This document shows, piece by piece, positions 1-7,857 of a stretch of 64,000 bases of DNA; positions within the stretch are counted from its first letter, which is position 1, and each line of letters begins with the position of its first letter. The position numbers and the translations under genes are program-made. The stretch is from Leifsonia sp. Root1293 (GTDB lineage Bacteria > Actinomycetota > Actinomycetes > Actinomycetales > Microbacteriaceae), in NCBI RefSeq assembly GCF_001425325.1, contig NZ_LMEH01000001.1, positions 2,311,837-2,375,836 on the forward strand, given 5' to 3'. Below the pieces are notes generated by a model. The model was not told the DNA's origin. It saw only the letters and a list, made by a program, of their open reading frames with translations, and searched no databases.

Positions 1-909
1 GCCGGCCGGGACGACCGGGCGCCCTCCGCGGCCCTGCTCGATCTTGCGGCTCGTCGCGTCGTGCTGCTGCTCACTGACACAGCCAATGCCAGACGCCCGA
101 CCGTCGCCGTGGAAGTTCCGGACCCCGACGCCCTCTCCGAGGAGGACGCTCTCGTGCTCGACGCGATCCTCGGGCGCGCTCATCCTGATCGGCGCGTGCG
201 TCGGTTCTCGAAGGATCGCGTCGAGACGAATTCGCGGCTGCGCTCACTTCTGCACAGTCAGGCGTCTGAGCTCGACAACGCCGGCATGTTGGGCGGCGCT
301 CACTATGGCCGAGTGATCCTGCGTTCCTTCGCCTGGCTGGGCGCGGCGAGTGCGGCAATCGTGCTGGTCAGCGGACTCGCCATGGGAGAGCCGCAAGGCG
401 GAGTTCCCCTCATCCTGGCAATCGCCGGGTTCATCACGGCTTTCGTCATCACACCCCAGGGCCTGTCGCGCAGATTCACCGACGCATCACAGCCCGCGCG
501 TCGGCATCTCGATGGGCTGCGGCAATACATGGTGCTGGCCGAGAAGGACCGCATCCGTTCACTGCAGTCACCGCGAACAGCCGAGACGTCAGCCGTTGCC
601 GGTGCGCTCCTGAACGACGCCGCCGACCTTGGCACGGCGATCGGGCGTTTTCGCCTCTACGAGAAGCTCCTGCCCTACGCGGTCATCTTCGGCATCGAGA
701 AGGAGTGGATCTCCAACTTGAAGACTGCCTATGGTGAGCTCCGCCCAGTGGAGGTCAGCGCCCTCGATGCCACCGACTTCGCCGTCGACCTCTTCATCAT
801 GGGCGAACTGGGCGGCCAGGTGGTCAATCTCGCGTTCTCACTCGTCGACGTGGCGGGCGTCTTGGAGGCAGCCACCGCCGGGTTCGACCTGTTCGACTGG
901 GGACCGTGA
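1..909 (+). CDS. DUF2207 family membrane protein, C-terminal part (5' truncated by window edge)
   Basis: The frame is already open at base 1, with no convincing start, so this is the C-terminal 302 residues of a longer protein. Two hydrophobic segments (about residues 101-127 and 132-155) are followed by a soluble region with the pattern YEKLLPYAVIFGIEKEW. That pattern is typical of the C-terminal domain of DUF2207 predicted membrane proteins. The family has no established function; proteins of this type carry an N-terminal extracellular domain, which would lie outside the window. The gene converges on the DUF4190-like gene about 80 bases downstream, and I see no clear terminator in that gap. 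Confidence 0.75.
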   Translation, partial: AGRDDRAPSAALLDLAARRVVLLLTDTANARRPTVAVEVPDPDALSEEDALVLDAILGRAHPDRRVRRFSKDRVETNSRLRSLLHSQASELDNAGMLGGAHYGRVILRSFAWLGAASAAIVLVSGLAMGEPQGGVPLILAIAGFITAFVITPQGLSRRFTDASQPARRHLDGLRQYMVLAEKDRIRSLQSPRTAETSAVAGALLNDAADLGTAIGRFRLYEKLLPYAVIFGIEKEWISNLKTAYGELRPVEVSALDATDFAVDLFIMGELGGQVVNLAFSLVDVAGVLEAATAGFDLFDWGP

Positions 910-992
910 GTCGAGCCGAGCGCGTTTCGACCGTCGGCGGCAGCACGGTCGACCAACACTTCGGCCACCGTCGCCCACGGATGCCGCTTCTC

Positions 993-1322
993 TCAGCGGC
1001 CGACGACCTCGACCACCATCGCGGCGAGCGACGTCAGGCTCAGCGTCAGGGCGATCGGCGCCGCGCCGGCACCGAGCACGATGGCGATGATCGCCCGTGC
1101 AGGACGGCTGGTCGCCTGCACGAGAGCAACAATGCCGAACACGAGGGCGGCGAGTGAGGCAACGAGGCCGAGCAGCGGAACGAAGAAGGAGAACACCGCG
1201 GTGATCGCCGAGATCTGCGCCCAGAATGCGAACGCGTTCGCCTTCGCGAGCTGGCGAGGCGAACGCGTCGGCGGAGTGGGGGCAGCAGTCTGACGGATGC
1301 CGGTGGACGTACCTGCGCTCAT
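993..1322 (-). CDS. Small DUF4190-like membrane protein
   Basis: A 109-residue protein with a polar Thr/Pro-rich N-terminus (residues 1-28) followed by two to three membrane segments, including the stretch FGIVALVQATSRPARAIIAI. The layout 'A.AFWAQI...LG..A.VFG.VAL' resembles DUF4190 proteins common in Actinobacteria, whose role is unknown. The ATG at 1322 is preceded by AAAGGTCACC, a good ribosome binding site. It is transcribed alone and convergently with the preceding DUF2207 gene. Confidence 0.7.
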   Translation of the reverse strand: MSAGTSTGIRQTAAPTPPTRSPRQLAKANAFAFWAQISAITAVFSFFVPLLGLVASLAALVFGIVALVQATSRPARAIIAIVLGAGAAPIALTLSLTSLAAMVVEVVGR

Positions 1323-1450
1323 GGTGACCTTTCAAGGGATTGCTCGGTACAGACTAAGCGAGCCGAGAGGTCGCGCCTGACGCATGGGCGAGCCGCAGTC
1401 CCGCGCGCCGTCCCGTCGCCGACTCGAGGCAGTTCCGAGCTTCTCCCCGA

Positions 1451-1456
1451 TACGCT
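1451..1456 (+). promoter_or_regulatory. Putative -10 (TACGCT) of a leaderless transcript
   Basis: TACGCT lies six bases before the ATG at 1463, and no Shine-Dalgarno sequence is visible. This spacing would place the transcript start at or next to the start codon, as in actinobacterial leaderless mRNAs. No convincing -35 is seen. Confidence 0.35.
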
Positions 1457-1462
1457 GACGCC

Positions 1463-1636
1463 ATGGATGACCTGACACCTGCGGACTTGGCCCGGGACCT
1501 GGGCGTGAGCCAGAAGCGCATCCGCGATGTCCTGCGCGCTGCTTATGGCAAGCTCCGTCCGCCGACGACGCGTTGGAAGCTGACGGCCGATCAAGCGAAC
1601 GTTGTTCGAGCACACTTCCGCTCGCGGAGCCAGTGA
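1463..1636 (+). CDS. Small HTH DNA-binding protein upstream of GIY-YIG gene
   Basis: A 57-residue protein with a clear helix-turn-helix pattern at residues 5-28 ([20 protein letters not shown]) followed by a basic wing ending in QANVVRAHF. Its stop overlaps the start of the next gene (TGATG, 1634-1638), so the two are probably co-translated. This suggests a regulator or DNA-targeting partner of the GIY-YIG protein. The ATG lacks a ribosome binding site and sits six bases after TACGCT, suggesting a leaderless mRNA. It could also be the N-terminal domain of an ancestral fusion now split by one base step. Confidence 0.7.
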   Translation: MDDLTPADLARDLGVSQKRIRDVLRAAYGKLRPPTTRWKLTADQANVVRAHFRSRSQ

Positions 1637-2193
1637 TGTCGGGGAGCGCGTGGACTCGCGCCGGCCTCGAAGCCGCTGGATTCGAGGGTTTCATCCCGTT
1701 TGCCGCACTCCCTACCTCTCAGGTGCCAGGGGCTCCCGGCGTGTACATCGTCGTTCGCCCGGACACCGCGCCACCCGAGTTCTTGGACCGGAGCATTGCG
1801 GGCTGGTTCAAGGGGAAAGATCCGTCGGTTGATTTACCGACGCTCGAATCGGCATGGGTTCAAGATGCGACGGTCGTGTACATCGGTAAGGCCGGAGGAG
1901 GATCGACCGGACGGCGGGGCCTCCGCAAACGCCTCGACGAGTACCGCCGGCATGGGGCGGGCCAGCCCGTCGGCCATTGGGGCGGTCGCTATCTCTGGCA
2001 GCTCCGCGACAGCGACAACCTCTTGGTGGCATGGAGGGAGACGCCCGATGTCGATCCGGAATTGGTCGAGTCGACGATGATCGCCGACTTCGTAACAGCT
2101 TTCGGGGCCCGACCGTTCGCAAATCGAAAGGCGGGACGAATACGTTCGTCAGTTCCTAGTCAATCCCGGGATTCGGTCCATCGGCGCCAATAG
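1636..2193 (+). CDS. GIY-YIG-like nuclease domain protein
   Basis: A 185-residue protein. The two GIY-YIG strands are visible as PGVYIVV (residues 34-40) and [10 protein letters not shown] (80-89), followed by the Arg-bearing helix [11 protein letters not shown] (95-105). The closing part [14 protein letters not shown] ends the domain. GIY-YIG folds are nucleases found in repair enzymes, restriction enzymes and homing endonucleases; stand-alone copies like this are uncharacterised. The start at 1636 is chosen because it overlaps the HTH gene stop. The final 38 bases overlap the convergent DUF6998 gene, and a GACGAA/TTCGTC inverted repeat (2135-2150) lies in the tail. Codon use looks less GC-biased than in the surrounding core genes. 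Confidence 0.75.
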   Translation: MSGSAWTRAGLEAAGFEGFIPFAALPTSQVPGAPGVYIVVRPDTAPPEFLDRSIAGWFKGKDPSVDLPTLESAWVQDATVVYIGKAGGGSTGRRGLRKRLDEYRRHGAGQPVGHWGGRYLWQLRDSDNLLVAWRETPDVDPELVESTMIADFVTAFGARPFANRKAGRIRSSVPSQSRDSVHRRQ

Positions 2194-2725
2194 CTTTCGA
2201 GTCGAGGTCCTCGAAAGCGTCACGTACTTCCCGCGTTCGGTCGACTGCGCCTGGCAGGCCCGCCAGGACGACGAGGGAAACCGCGAGTCTTGAGCCACCA
2301 ACCCAGGCCACTTCCGCTGAGCGATCGCGTACTGAAGCCATGGGCACTTCAATGGCCGCCAATACCTCGTAGTCCTCGGCCGCCATCACAATGAAGATGG
2401 CCGAATCGAAGTCCCACGAACGAAACACTGAAAACTGGATCGGCTTCGTACGCGCAGTCGACGCGATTACGCGCGCTTTCACCTGAAGAAGCCGACCATC
2501 GGCGGCCCGGACGTCGTAGCTCTTCTCACTATTTGGCGCAATCACACCGCCGTATGCGCGGGTCACGAGCGCCTCAGCCAGATCTCCTGCCGGGGCATTC
2601 AAGGTTCGAATGACTTCGCGACGCATGAGCTCCTTCAAGATCCGTGCGTACATGCCAAGGAGCTCGCGGGAAGAGCGGACACTCAGATCATCATCGGCCA
2701 TGCCACAGTGTCCCATCGACGGCAT
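2156..2725 (-). CDS. DUF6998-type (PD-(D/E)XK-like) protein
   Basis: 189 residues from the longest start; ATGs at 2716 and 2701 ([11 protein letters not shown]) are equally possible and none has a strong ribosome binding site. The pattern [14 protein letters not shown], then [17 protein letters not shown], resembles a restriction-endonuclease-like core: an early Glu, then Asp, then Gln-x-Lys. I recognise it as DUF6998-like from memory. Such proteins occur next to restriction and defence genes. Here it sits between the GIY-YIG gene and the NERD gene. A nuclease role is inferred from the motif only. Confidence 0.65.
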   Translation of the reverse strand: MPSMGHCGMADDDLSVRSSRELLGMYARILKELMRREVIRTLNAPAGDLAEALVTRAYGGVIAPNSEKSYDVRAADGRLLQVKARVIASTARTKPIQFSVFRSWDFDSAIFIVMAAEDYEVLAAIEVPMASVRDRSAEVAWVGGSRLAVSLVVLAGLPGAVDRTREVRDAFEDLDSKAIGADGPNPGID

Positions 2726-2853
2726 GCGACGTGAGCTTCAACTCCGAGGGTGCCGCCCCTGTCATGTGACTCCGACGATGTGCGCCGATGTCCGCGCAGC
2801 CGGCCCTGGGCTGCAGCCACCTTCTGGGGGCAGCGCTGAATGTGAAGCCCCAA

Positions 2854-2859
2854 TACCGT
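2854..2859 (+). promoter_or_regulatory. Putative -10 (TACCGT) of a leaderless transcript
   Basis: TACCGT is separated by six bases from the ATG at 2866. An AAGGG run touches the ATG directly, too close to work as a normal ribosome binding site, so a leaderless mRNA is the simpler reading. Confidence 0.35.
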
Positions 2860-2865
2860 TAAGGG

Positions 2866-4293
2866 ATGCCACCGGGTCGCCACAGTTCACCCGTTGATGA
2901 CTCAGCCGAACTATCTCCGCCGCCGCCACCGCAGGGCTGGTATTCCGATCCGCTGAACGAAAGTCAGTTCGTATGGTGGAACGGCGTTGGGTGGACTGAG
3001 CACCGCTATCCAAGGGATCAGGCTTCCGGAGTAATGTTTGCACCGCCAATGGCGACGCCTACACCGGGCGCCGTCGGCGAGCCCGAGTCGACTTTCGGGC
3101 CGATCGATCTCCGAGCACGGGTCCCTGCACAGGCATTGATGGAGCTCGTGCTCCGGATGCGCCTCGACGGTCAGCCCGACGCCGAGATCGCTTCCTGGCA
3201 TTCAGGAGCGATCGGGGAGCGTCATGTTGGCGACATACTGAGTCGCCTCGGATCGGAATGGACCGTCTTGCACTCGGTACCGTTCGGGGACAACGGAACT
3301 GACATCGATCATGTGGTCATAGGCCCACCCGGGGCATTCACCCTCAACACGAAACGGCATCCCGGCGGCACGGTCTGGGTCGCCGGGCGCTCACTCCAAG
3401 TCGCCGGCCAGTATCAGCCCTACATCCCGAAGGCCGCGGGAGAAGCGCGCCGCGCTGAAGAGCTATTGAGCGCCGCGAGCGGGATACAAGTCGAGACGAG
3501 TGGCCTGATCGTCGTCGTCGCTGCGCGCCATGTGACCGTTAGGGAGCGCCCGGACGGCGGCGACATCGTGGTGGACGTCGTACGCGATCACGATCTGTTG
3601 GCGGCGTTCATGCGTGCAGGTCGCAGGTATAGCGACGAGCAGGTGGCACGTATTGCTGCAGCTGCGGCGCGACCTGAGACGTGGAGCCGCCTTCCGTTGG
3701 AGGCTGTCGACGCCCATTCCCTGATTTCGAACTTCGAAGCGATCAGCTTGTCCCCACCTGAGCGACGACCCAGCAAGGCGACGTCACCACGGCCCGCGGC
3801 GAAGGCCATGCCTAGTGTCTTGCGCACACAACGGGCGCCGCGATCGACTCGTCCGTCGAACCGTCGCACGCGCCGAAAGCGCAAATCGGCGCTGCCGGAT
3901 CTCTTCAAGTTTGCACTCGCCGTTACCTTGCTAATCGTCGGCCTCAACTACGTGAACAACCTGGCCAAACCCGCTGCAGAGGAGCAAGCGTTTGCGACCG
4001 CGGATCAGGAACAGGCCGCTTTGGCGCAGTATGCCGGCGCAGCCTCGCTCGGAATCGAACGCGCCAGCGCCGGGGGAACTCGCCCCGCGTCGCTAGCCCT
4101 CGGGACCGGTTCCGAACTCCAGCTACCGGACGGCTCCGTTCTCGTGGATCTTCCTGACGGGACGGAAGCCGACTACGCGCCGAGCGCCGACGGGCTCTCC
4201 TATTCGCTCACGTTGACCGGCGCCCAGTATGGATCCACCGTCACGCTGACACCCGAAACCGGTGTCGTGGCGAATCACGAAGCAGCCGGATGA
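2866..4293 (+). CDS. DUF2510-NERD domain protein with a membrane anchor
   Basis: 475 residues. An N-terminal DUF2510 module is visible (GWYSDP at 24-29, WWNG 37-40, WTEH). A NERD (nuclease-related) domain follows at about 112-235: GAIGERHVGDIL, then GTDIDHVVIGPPGAF and LNTKRHPGG. The putative active-site line is D146/D148 with N161-T-K163; many NERD proteins have Glu where Asn161 is, but NTK is, as I recall, common in actinobacterial members. A basic stretch (about 320-343) precedes one membrane helix (about 345-365). The last 100 residues form a Ser/Thr/Gly-rich domain of unknown type, probably outside the cell. It is coupled by ATGA to the next gene, which suggests a joint function. Confidence 0.8.
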   Translation: MPPGRHSSPVDDSAELSPPPPPQGWYSDPLNESQFVWWNGVGWTEHRYPRDQASGVMFAPPMATPTPGAVGEPESTFGPIDLRARVPAQALMELVLRMRLDGQPDAEIASWHSGAIGERHVGDILSRLGSEWTVLHSVPFGDNGTDIDHVVIGPPGAFTLNTKRHPGGTVWVAGRSLQVAGQYQPYIPKAAGEARRAEELLSAASGIQVETSGLIVVVAARHVTVRERPDGGDIVVDVVRDHDLLAAFMRAGRRYSDEQVARIAAAAARPETWSRLPLEAVDAHSLISNFEAISLSPPERRPSKATSPRPAAKAMPSVLRTQRAPRSTRPSNRRTRRKRKSALPDLFKFALAVTLLIVGLNYVNNLAKPAAEEQAFATADQEQAALAQYAGAASLGIERASAGGTRPASLALGTGSELQLPDGSVLVDLPDGTEADYAPSADGLSYSLTLTGAQYGSTVTLTPETGVVANHEAAG

Positions 4294-4985
4294 CCGTCGA
4301 CCCCAGCGCACCGGACCGGTTTCGGTTCGCTCACGTTCCGGATACAAGCGATACGCGGCTTTACATCGAGTTGGCGAGCTACGCTCGCGATCTTGCCGAT
4401 GCGACGGCCACACTCGAGCATGCTGTCCAGCTCCAGGCGGATGGTCTGGCGGAGCTATCGGACCGACTAGTTGACCACGCAGTCCTGGCCTACTCTCGTG
4501 CGTTCACCCACTCGAAGGCACGAGGTTGGCTGGTCCACCACCTCGAGGTTCCCCGGGCGCAGCTCGACATTCACGACCAGATTCGCGCGTATCGCAATAG
4601 GACACTGGCTCACTCGCAGAGCGAACTCGCGACCACTTGGCCGACGCTTGTGTTCGACACCCAGACGGGCACCCGTCATGTCATGGCCACGACGGTCGTG
4701 CAACCACTGCCGTGGGAGTTAGTCACGTCTTTCCAGGCCCTAGTAGACGCGGTACTAGCTGAGCTCGACACGCTGATCGATGATGTCGGGACGCGCATTG
4801 CGGAGACCTTCGGCGCGATGCCACTGGAGAGCATTGAGCTCGACAACCTGAGGGTGACCGACGCGCCAGCACTCGCATTCGACCCGAAACGCGAGCGGGG
4901 CCGCTACCCGCGTTCGCTGACGATGTACTGGTCATCGGCACCCGGAGACCGCCCCGATTCGCCGAGCGAAGGCAGGCGCACCTAG
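4290..4985 (+). CDS. Uncharacterised HEPN-like protein coupled to NERD gene
   Basis: 231 residues, no membrane segment. The helical centre contains IRAYRNRTLAHSQSEL, where R102-N-R-T-L-A-H108 fits the R-x(4-6)-H signature of HEPN RNases and the typical 'RN...AH' wording. The start ATG overlaps the NERD gene stop (ATGA at 4290-4293), so the two are co-translated. HEPN proteins often act as RNA-cleaving toxins or as nucleotide-binding partners in defence systems; assignment here rests on the motif and predicted helices and is tentative. The stop TAG is shared in a CTAG palindrome with the stop of the convergent glycosyltransferase. Confidence 0.6.
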   Translation: MTVDPSAPDRFRFAHVPDTSDTRLYIELASYARDLADATATLEHAVQLQADGLAELSDRLVDHAVLAYSRAFTHSKARGWLVHHLEVPRAQLDIHDQIRAYRNRTLAHSQSELATTWPTLVFDTQTGTRHVMATTVVQPLPWELVTSFQALVDAVLAELDTLIDDVGTRIAETFGAMPLESIELDNLRVTDAPALAFDPKRERGRYPRSLTMYWSSAPGDRPDSPSEGRRT

Positions 4986-6292
4986 GCAACCTGCCGCACC
5001 GGCTTCGCCAGCGCCTCCTCGATGATCCCGTGCACGGCATCCGGACCCGGCGAGCGCCGGATCGCCTCGCCGATCTCGGCAGCCCGCGAGCGGTACCGGT
5101 CATCCCTGAGCACCCGCTTCACCGCCGCTCCGACCTTCGCCACCGACGGCGTATCCGTCCGCAGGTTCACGCCCACCCCTGCCCAATCGACGCGCGCAGA
5201 AACCTCAGTCTTGTCCTCGGTCATCCCGGCGACCACCAGCGGAACGCCGTGCTCGAGCGCGTAGTGCACGCCGCCGTATCCGCCGTTCGTCACCATCAGG
5301 TCGGTGAGCGGCAGAAGCTGGTCATACGGCAGGAACGAGGCCGCCCGCACATTCGAAGGCAGGTCGGTGGGCAGAGACGAGACCGGACGCCCTCCCGTCG
5401 CCACCACGACGAGAGCATCGAGCGAGGCCAGAGAACGCACCGTCGGCTCCACCAGGTTCCAGTCCGAGTTCGCGACAGTCCCCTGCGTCACGTGGACCAC
5501 AGGCCGCACACCCTGCGCGGCGAGGACATCACCCCACCAAGACGGCAGCGAAGCCGTCGACGCCCGCGACCGCGACACCGGCCCCACGAAGTGCACGGTG
5601 TCGGGAAGCCCCGCCCGCGGATACTCGAACTCCGGCACCGTGAACTGCACGACCAGGTCGGCACCGCTCGGCCAGTCGAGGAAGAAGCGCGGCAGTTCGC
5701 GACCGATCTCGGCCCGCGCGATCTCATTGGCGTAGCGCTGCACCGGCGCGAACACGCCCTTCTCGGCGGTCGCGGTCAGGAAGGCGTTTCGGAGCCGACC
5801 GAGTGAGCCGGGCAGCGGCTTGATGCCGAGTCCGAACGGGGCGACATCCGGATGCTTCAGGCCGAGTGGAATCATGCCCAGGTTCACCAGCAACGGACGC
5901 CGCGAGCGCGGCAGCCCGCTCAGCACAGCGGCGCCGGCGAACATCGATTCCGCGAGGATCGCATCCGTCTTCTCATTCGCCAGAGCCGACCGCACGGCCG
6001 CGAGCTGCGCGGGCACCGGCTTCAGGAAGATCTCGATCATGTCGTAACGGATGCCCGCGGGCCCGCGCAGCCCGCGCCGCCCCGGGAACGCGGCATCCAT
6101 GTCGGTGTCGTCGTAGTCCGCGGCATCCGGCAGCGGCAGGAACTCGGCGCCGGTCGCGACCACGGCATCGCGGTAGCGCGCACCGGTGAGGAAGCGCACG
6201 CGGTCGCCCGCGGCGACGAGCGAGGCCGCAACGGAGAGCAGCGGCGTGACGTGCCCGTGGACGGGCGTGGAGGTGATGAGCACGGATGTCAT
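4982..6292 (-). CDS. GT1-family glycosyltransferase (MGT-like)
   Basis: 436 residues, usual length for UDP-sugar-dependent macrolide or flavonoid-type glycosyltransferases. The N-terminal acceptor domain starts SVLITSTPVHGHVTPLL, which contains the family pattern with the catalytic-type His of HGH. The C-terminal donor domain has HVTQGTVANSDWNLV and the NGGYGGVHYALEHGVPLVV signature. The enzyme would transfer a sugar to a small hydrophobic acceptor in the cytoplasm, for instance to inactivate an antibiotic. It is divergent from a TetR regulator 100 bases away, typical of an inducible detoxification pair. A GAGGAACC ribosome binding site precedes the ATG. Confidence 0.85.
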   Translation of the reverse strand: MTSVLITSTPVHGHVTPLLSVAASLVAAGDRVRFLTGARYRDAVVATGAEFLPLPDAADYDDTDMDAAFPGRRGLRGPAGIRYDMIEIFLKPVPAQLAAVRSALANEKTDAILAESMFAGAAVLSGLPRSRRPLLVNLGMIPLGLKHPDVAPFGLGIKPLPGSLGRLRNAFLTATAEKGVFAPVQRYANEIARAEIGRELPRFFLDWPSGADLVVQFTVPEFEYPRAGLPDTVHFVGPVSRSRASTASLPSWWGDVLAAQGVRPVVHVTQGTVANSDWNLVEPTVRSLASLDALVVVATGGRPVSSLPTDLPSNVRAASFLPYDQLLPLTDLMVTNGGYGGVHYALEHGVPLVVAGMTEDKTEVSARVDWAGVGVNLRTDTPSVAKVGAAVKRVLRDDRYRSRAAEIGEAIRRSPGPDAVHGIIEEALAKPVRQVA

Positions 6293-6330
6293 GGTTGCGA
6301 GGTTCCTCGGGTCGAGTGGAAGGCGGGTTA

Positions 6331-6341
6331 CGATTGAATCG
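6331..6341. promoter_or_regulatory. Palindrome CGATTGAATCG, candidate TetR operator
   Basis: A perfect 5+1+5 palindrome lies midway between the divergent glycosyltransferase (start 6292) and TetR (start 6392) genes. That position fits an operator controlling both. No experimental support; the half-site is short. Confidence 0.4.
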
Positions 6342-6391
6342 CCTCACGCAGTATTCACCACCCTCATGGGTTAAGCAATAGGAGTGGCGAC

Positions 6392-7036
6392 ATGTCAGGG
6401 AAAGCCCCTACCCGCAGCTACGTCTCGTCCCTGCGCACCGAGCAGGCGGCGACCACCCGCCGGCGCATCCTCGAGTCCGCGGCCGCCTGCTTCACCGAGA
6501 ACGGCTACAGCGGCACCTCGCTCGCCGACATCGCCGCCCGCGCCGGCGTCTCCCCCGAGACCGTGAAGAACAACGGCCCCAAGCGCGAACTCCTGCTCGG
6601 AGCCTTCGAGCAGGCCTTCGCCGGCACCGAAGGCCCAGCGCCCGTGGTCGACAGCGATCCCGCCCAGGAGATTCTGGCGATAACGGATGCGGATGCCTTC
6701 CTCACCGCCACCGCCGCCTTCGTCGCCGCAGCCAACGCCCGCACGAGCGTGCTCTGGATCGAGTTCCTGGCGGCCGCCAATGCGGACGCACTGGTGGCCG
6801 CGGCGCTGGAGGACCTTCTCGCGCGGCGGCGCGGCGACTACCGAGGGGTGGTTGAACAACTCATCGAGCGCGGCATCGCGACTGGCGTGGGCGAAGACGC
6901 CGACACGGCCGCCGCCACCCTGTCGTTCCTCTGGTCGCCCGAGAGCCACCAGCAGTTGGTGCTGCAGAGCGGATGGAGCCAGACCCGCTACGAGCGCTGG
7001 CTCGCCGACGCGGCTCGAAGGCAGCTCGCCGGTTGA
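6392..7036 (+). CDS. TetR/AcrR family transcriptional regulator
   Basis: 214 residues. The N-terminal HTH at residues 20-65 (RRRILESAAACFTENGYSGT, then LADIAARAGVSPETVKNNG) is a standard TetR DNA-binding domain. The rest is the helical ligand and dimer domain and has no recognised ligand signature. AGGAGTGGCGAC gives a good ribosome binding site for the ATG at 6392. The divergent GT1 glycosyltransferase is the likely target, and the palindrome at 6331-6341 the likely site; both are inferences from position. Confidence 0.9.
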   Translation: MSGKAPTRSYVSSLRTEQAATTRRRILESAAACFTENGYSGTSLADIAARAGVSPETVKNNGPKRELLLGAFEQAFAGTEGPAPVVDSDPAQEILAITDADAFLTATAAFVAAANARTSVLWIEFLAAANADALVAAALEDLLARRRGDYRGVVEQLIERGIATGVGEDADTAAATLSFLWSPESHQQLVLQSGWSQTRYERWLADAARRQLAG

Positions 7037-7095
7037 GTGAAGCAACGACCACTGGCGCCCGCTGACATCGAGCCCCTCCTCCAGCGAGCCGACCG

Positions 7096-7857
7096 TCAGC
7101 CTCGATGCCGTCCGGATGCCCGCGCACGCCCGGCGCCCTCCTGGAGCTTGCCGTCGGCGAGCACGAGCACGAGGTCGGCGCGCTCGCGGATGCGGAGGTC
7201 ATGGGTCGCCACGATCGCTGTCATGCCCTGATCGCGCACGAGGCTCTCGAGCAGGGCCATGATCGACTCGCCCGTCTCGGCGTCGAGCTGGCCGGTCGGC
7301 TCGTCCGCAATGAGCACGCGGGGTGCGTTGGCGAGTGCCCTCGCGATGGCCACGCGCTGCTGCTGACCACCGGAGAGCTCAGCCGGGCGTTGCCTGGCGT
7401 GATCGGTCAGCCCGACCAGGTCGAGCAGTTCGGTCACCCGCTCCTCGCGCTGCTGCGAATCGACGCCCCGCATGCGCAGCGGAAGACCCACGTTCTCGGC
7501 CGCCGAGAGCATCGGCACCAGCCCGAAGGTCTGGAAGACATAGGCCAGCCGGTCTCGCCGGAGTGCGGTGCGGCCGCGGTCGTCCAGCGCCGCGACATCC
7601 GTCCCATCCACCACGACCCTGCCCGAGGTGGGGGTGTCGAGGCCGCCGAGGCAGTTCAGCAGAGTGGTCTTGCCCGACCCGGATCGCCCGACCAGGGCGA
7701 TCAGGGCGCCGACCGGCAGGCTGAACGTGACGCCGGCCAGCGCGTGCACGTCACCCCCGCCCGACGAGTAGGTGCGCGTCAGACCCTCGACGATGACGAT
7801 CGGCTCGGGCTCAGGCTCGCGCTCCGTCAGGAGGAACGGATCCTGTGTCCCACTCAT
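7096..7857 (-). CDS. ABC transporter ATP-binding protein (MacB/LolD type)
   Basis: 253 residues. Walker A GRSGSGKT (57-64), LSGGQQQR signature, Walker B LIADEP and the switch His in IVATHDL are all intact. The Q-loop context YVFQTFGLVPMLSAAENV is that of ATPases partnering FtsX-type permeases. It is the last gene of a four-gene leftward operon and overlaps the preceding ATPase by ATGA (7854-7857). It should work with the two large FtsX permeases at 8768-15111 in mechanotransmission or export of an envelope substrate. The substrate is unknown. Confidence 0.9.
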   Translation of the reverse strand: MSGTQDPFLLTEREPEPEPIVIVEGLTRTYSSGGGDVHALAGVTFSLPVGALIALVGRSGSGKTTLLNCLGGLDTPTSGRVVVDGTDVAALDDRGRTALRRDRLAYVFQTFGLVPMLSAAENVGLPLRMRGVDSQQREERVTELLDLVGLTDHARQRPAELSGGQQQRVAIARALANAPRVLIADEPTGQLDAETGESIMALLESLVRDQGMTAIVATHDLRIRERADLVLVLADGKLQEGAGRARASGRHRG

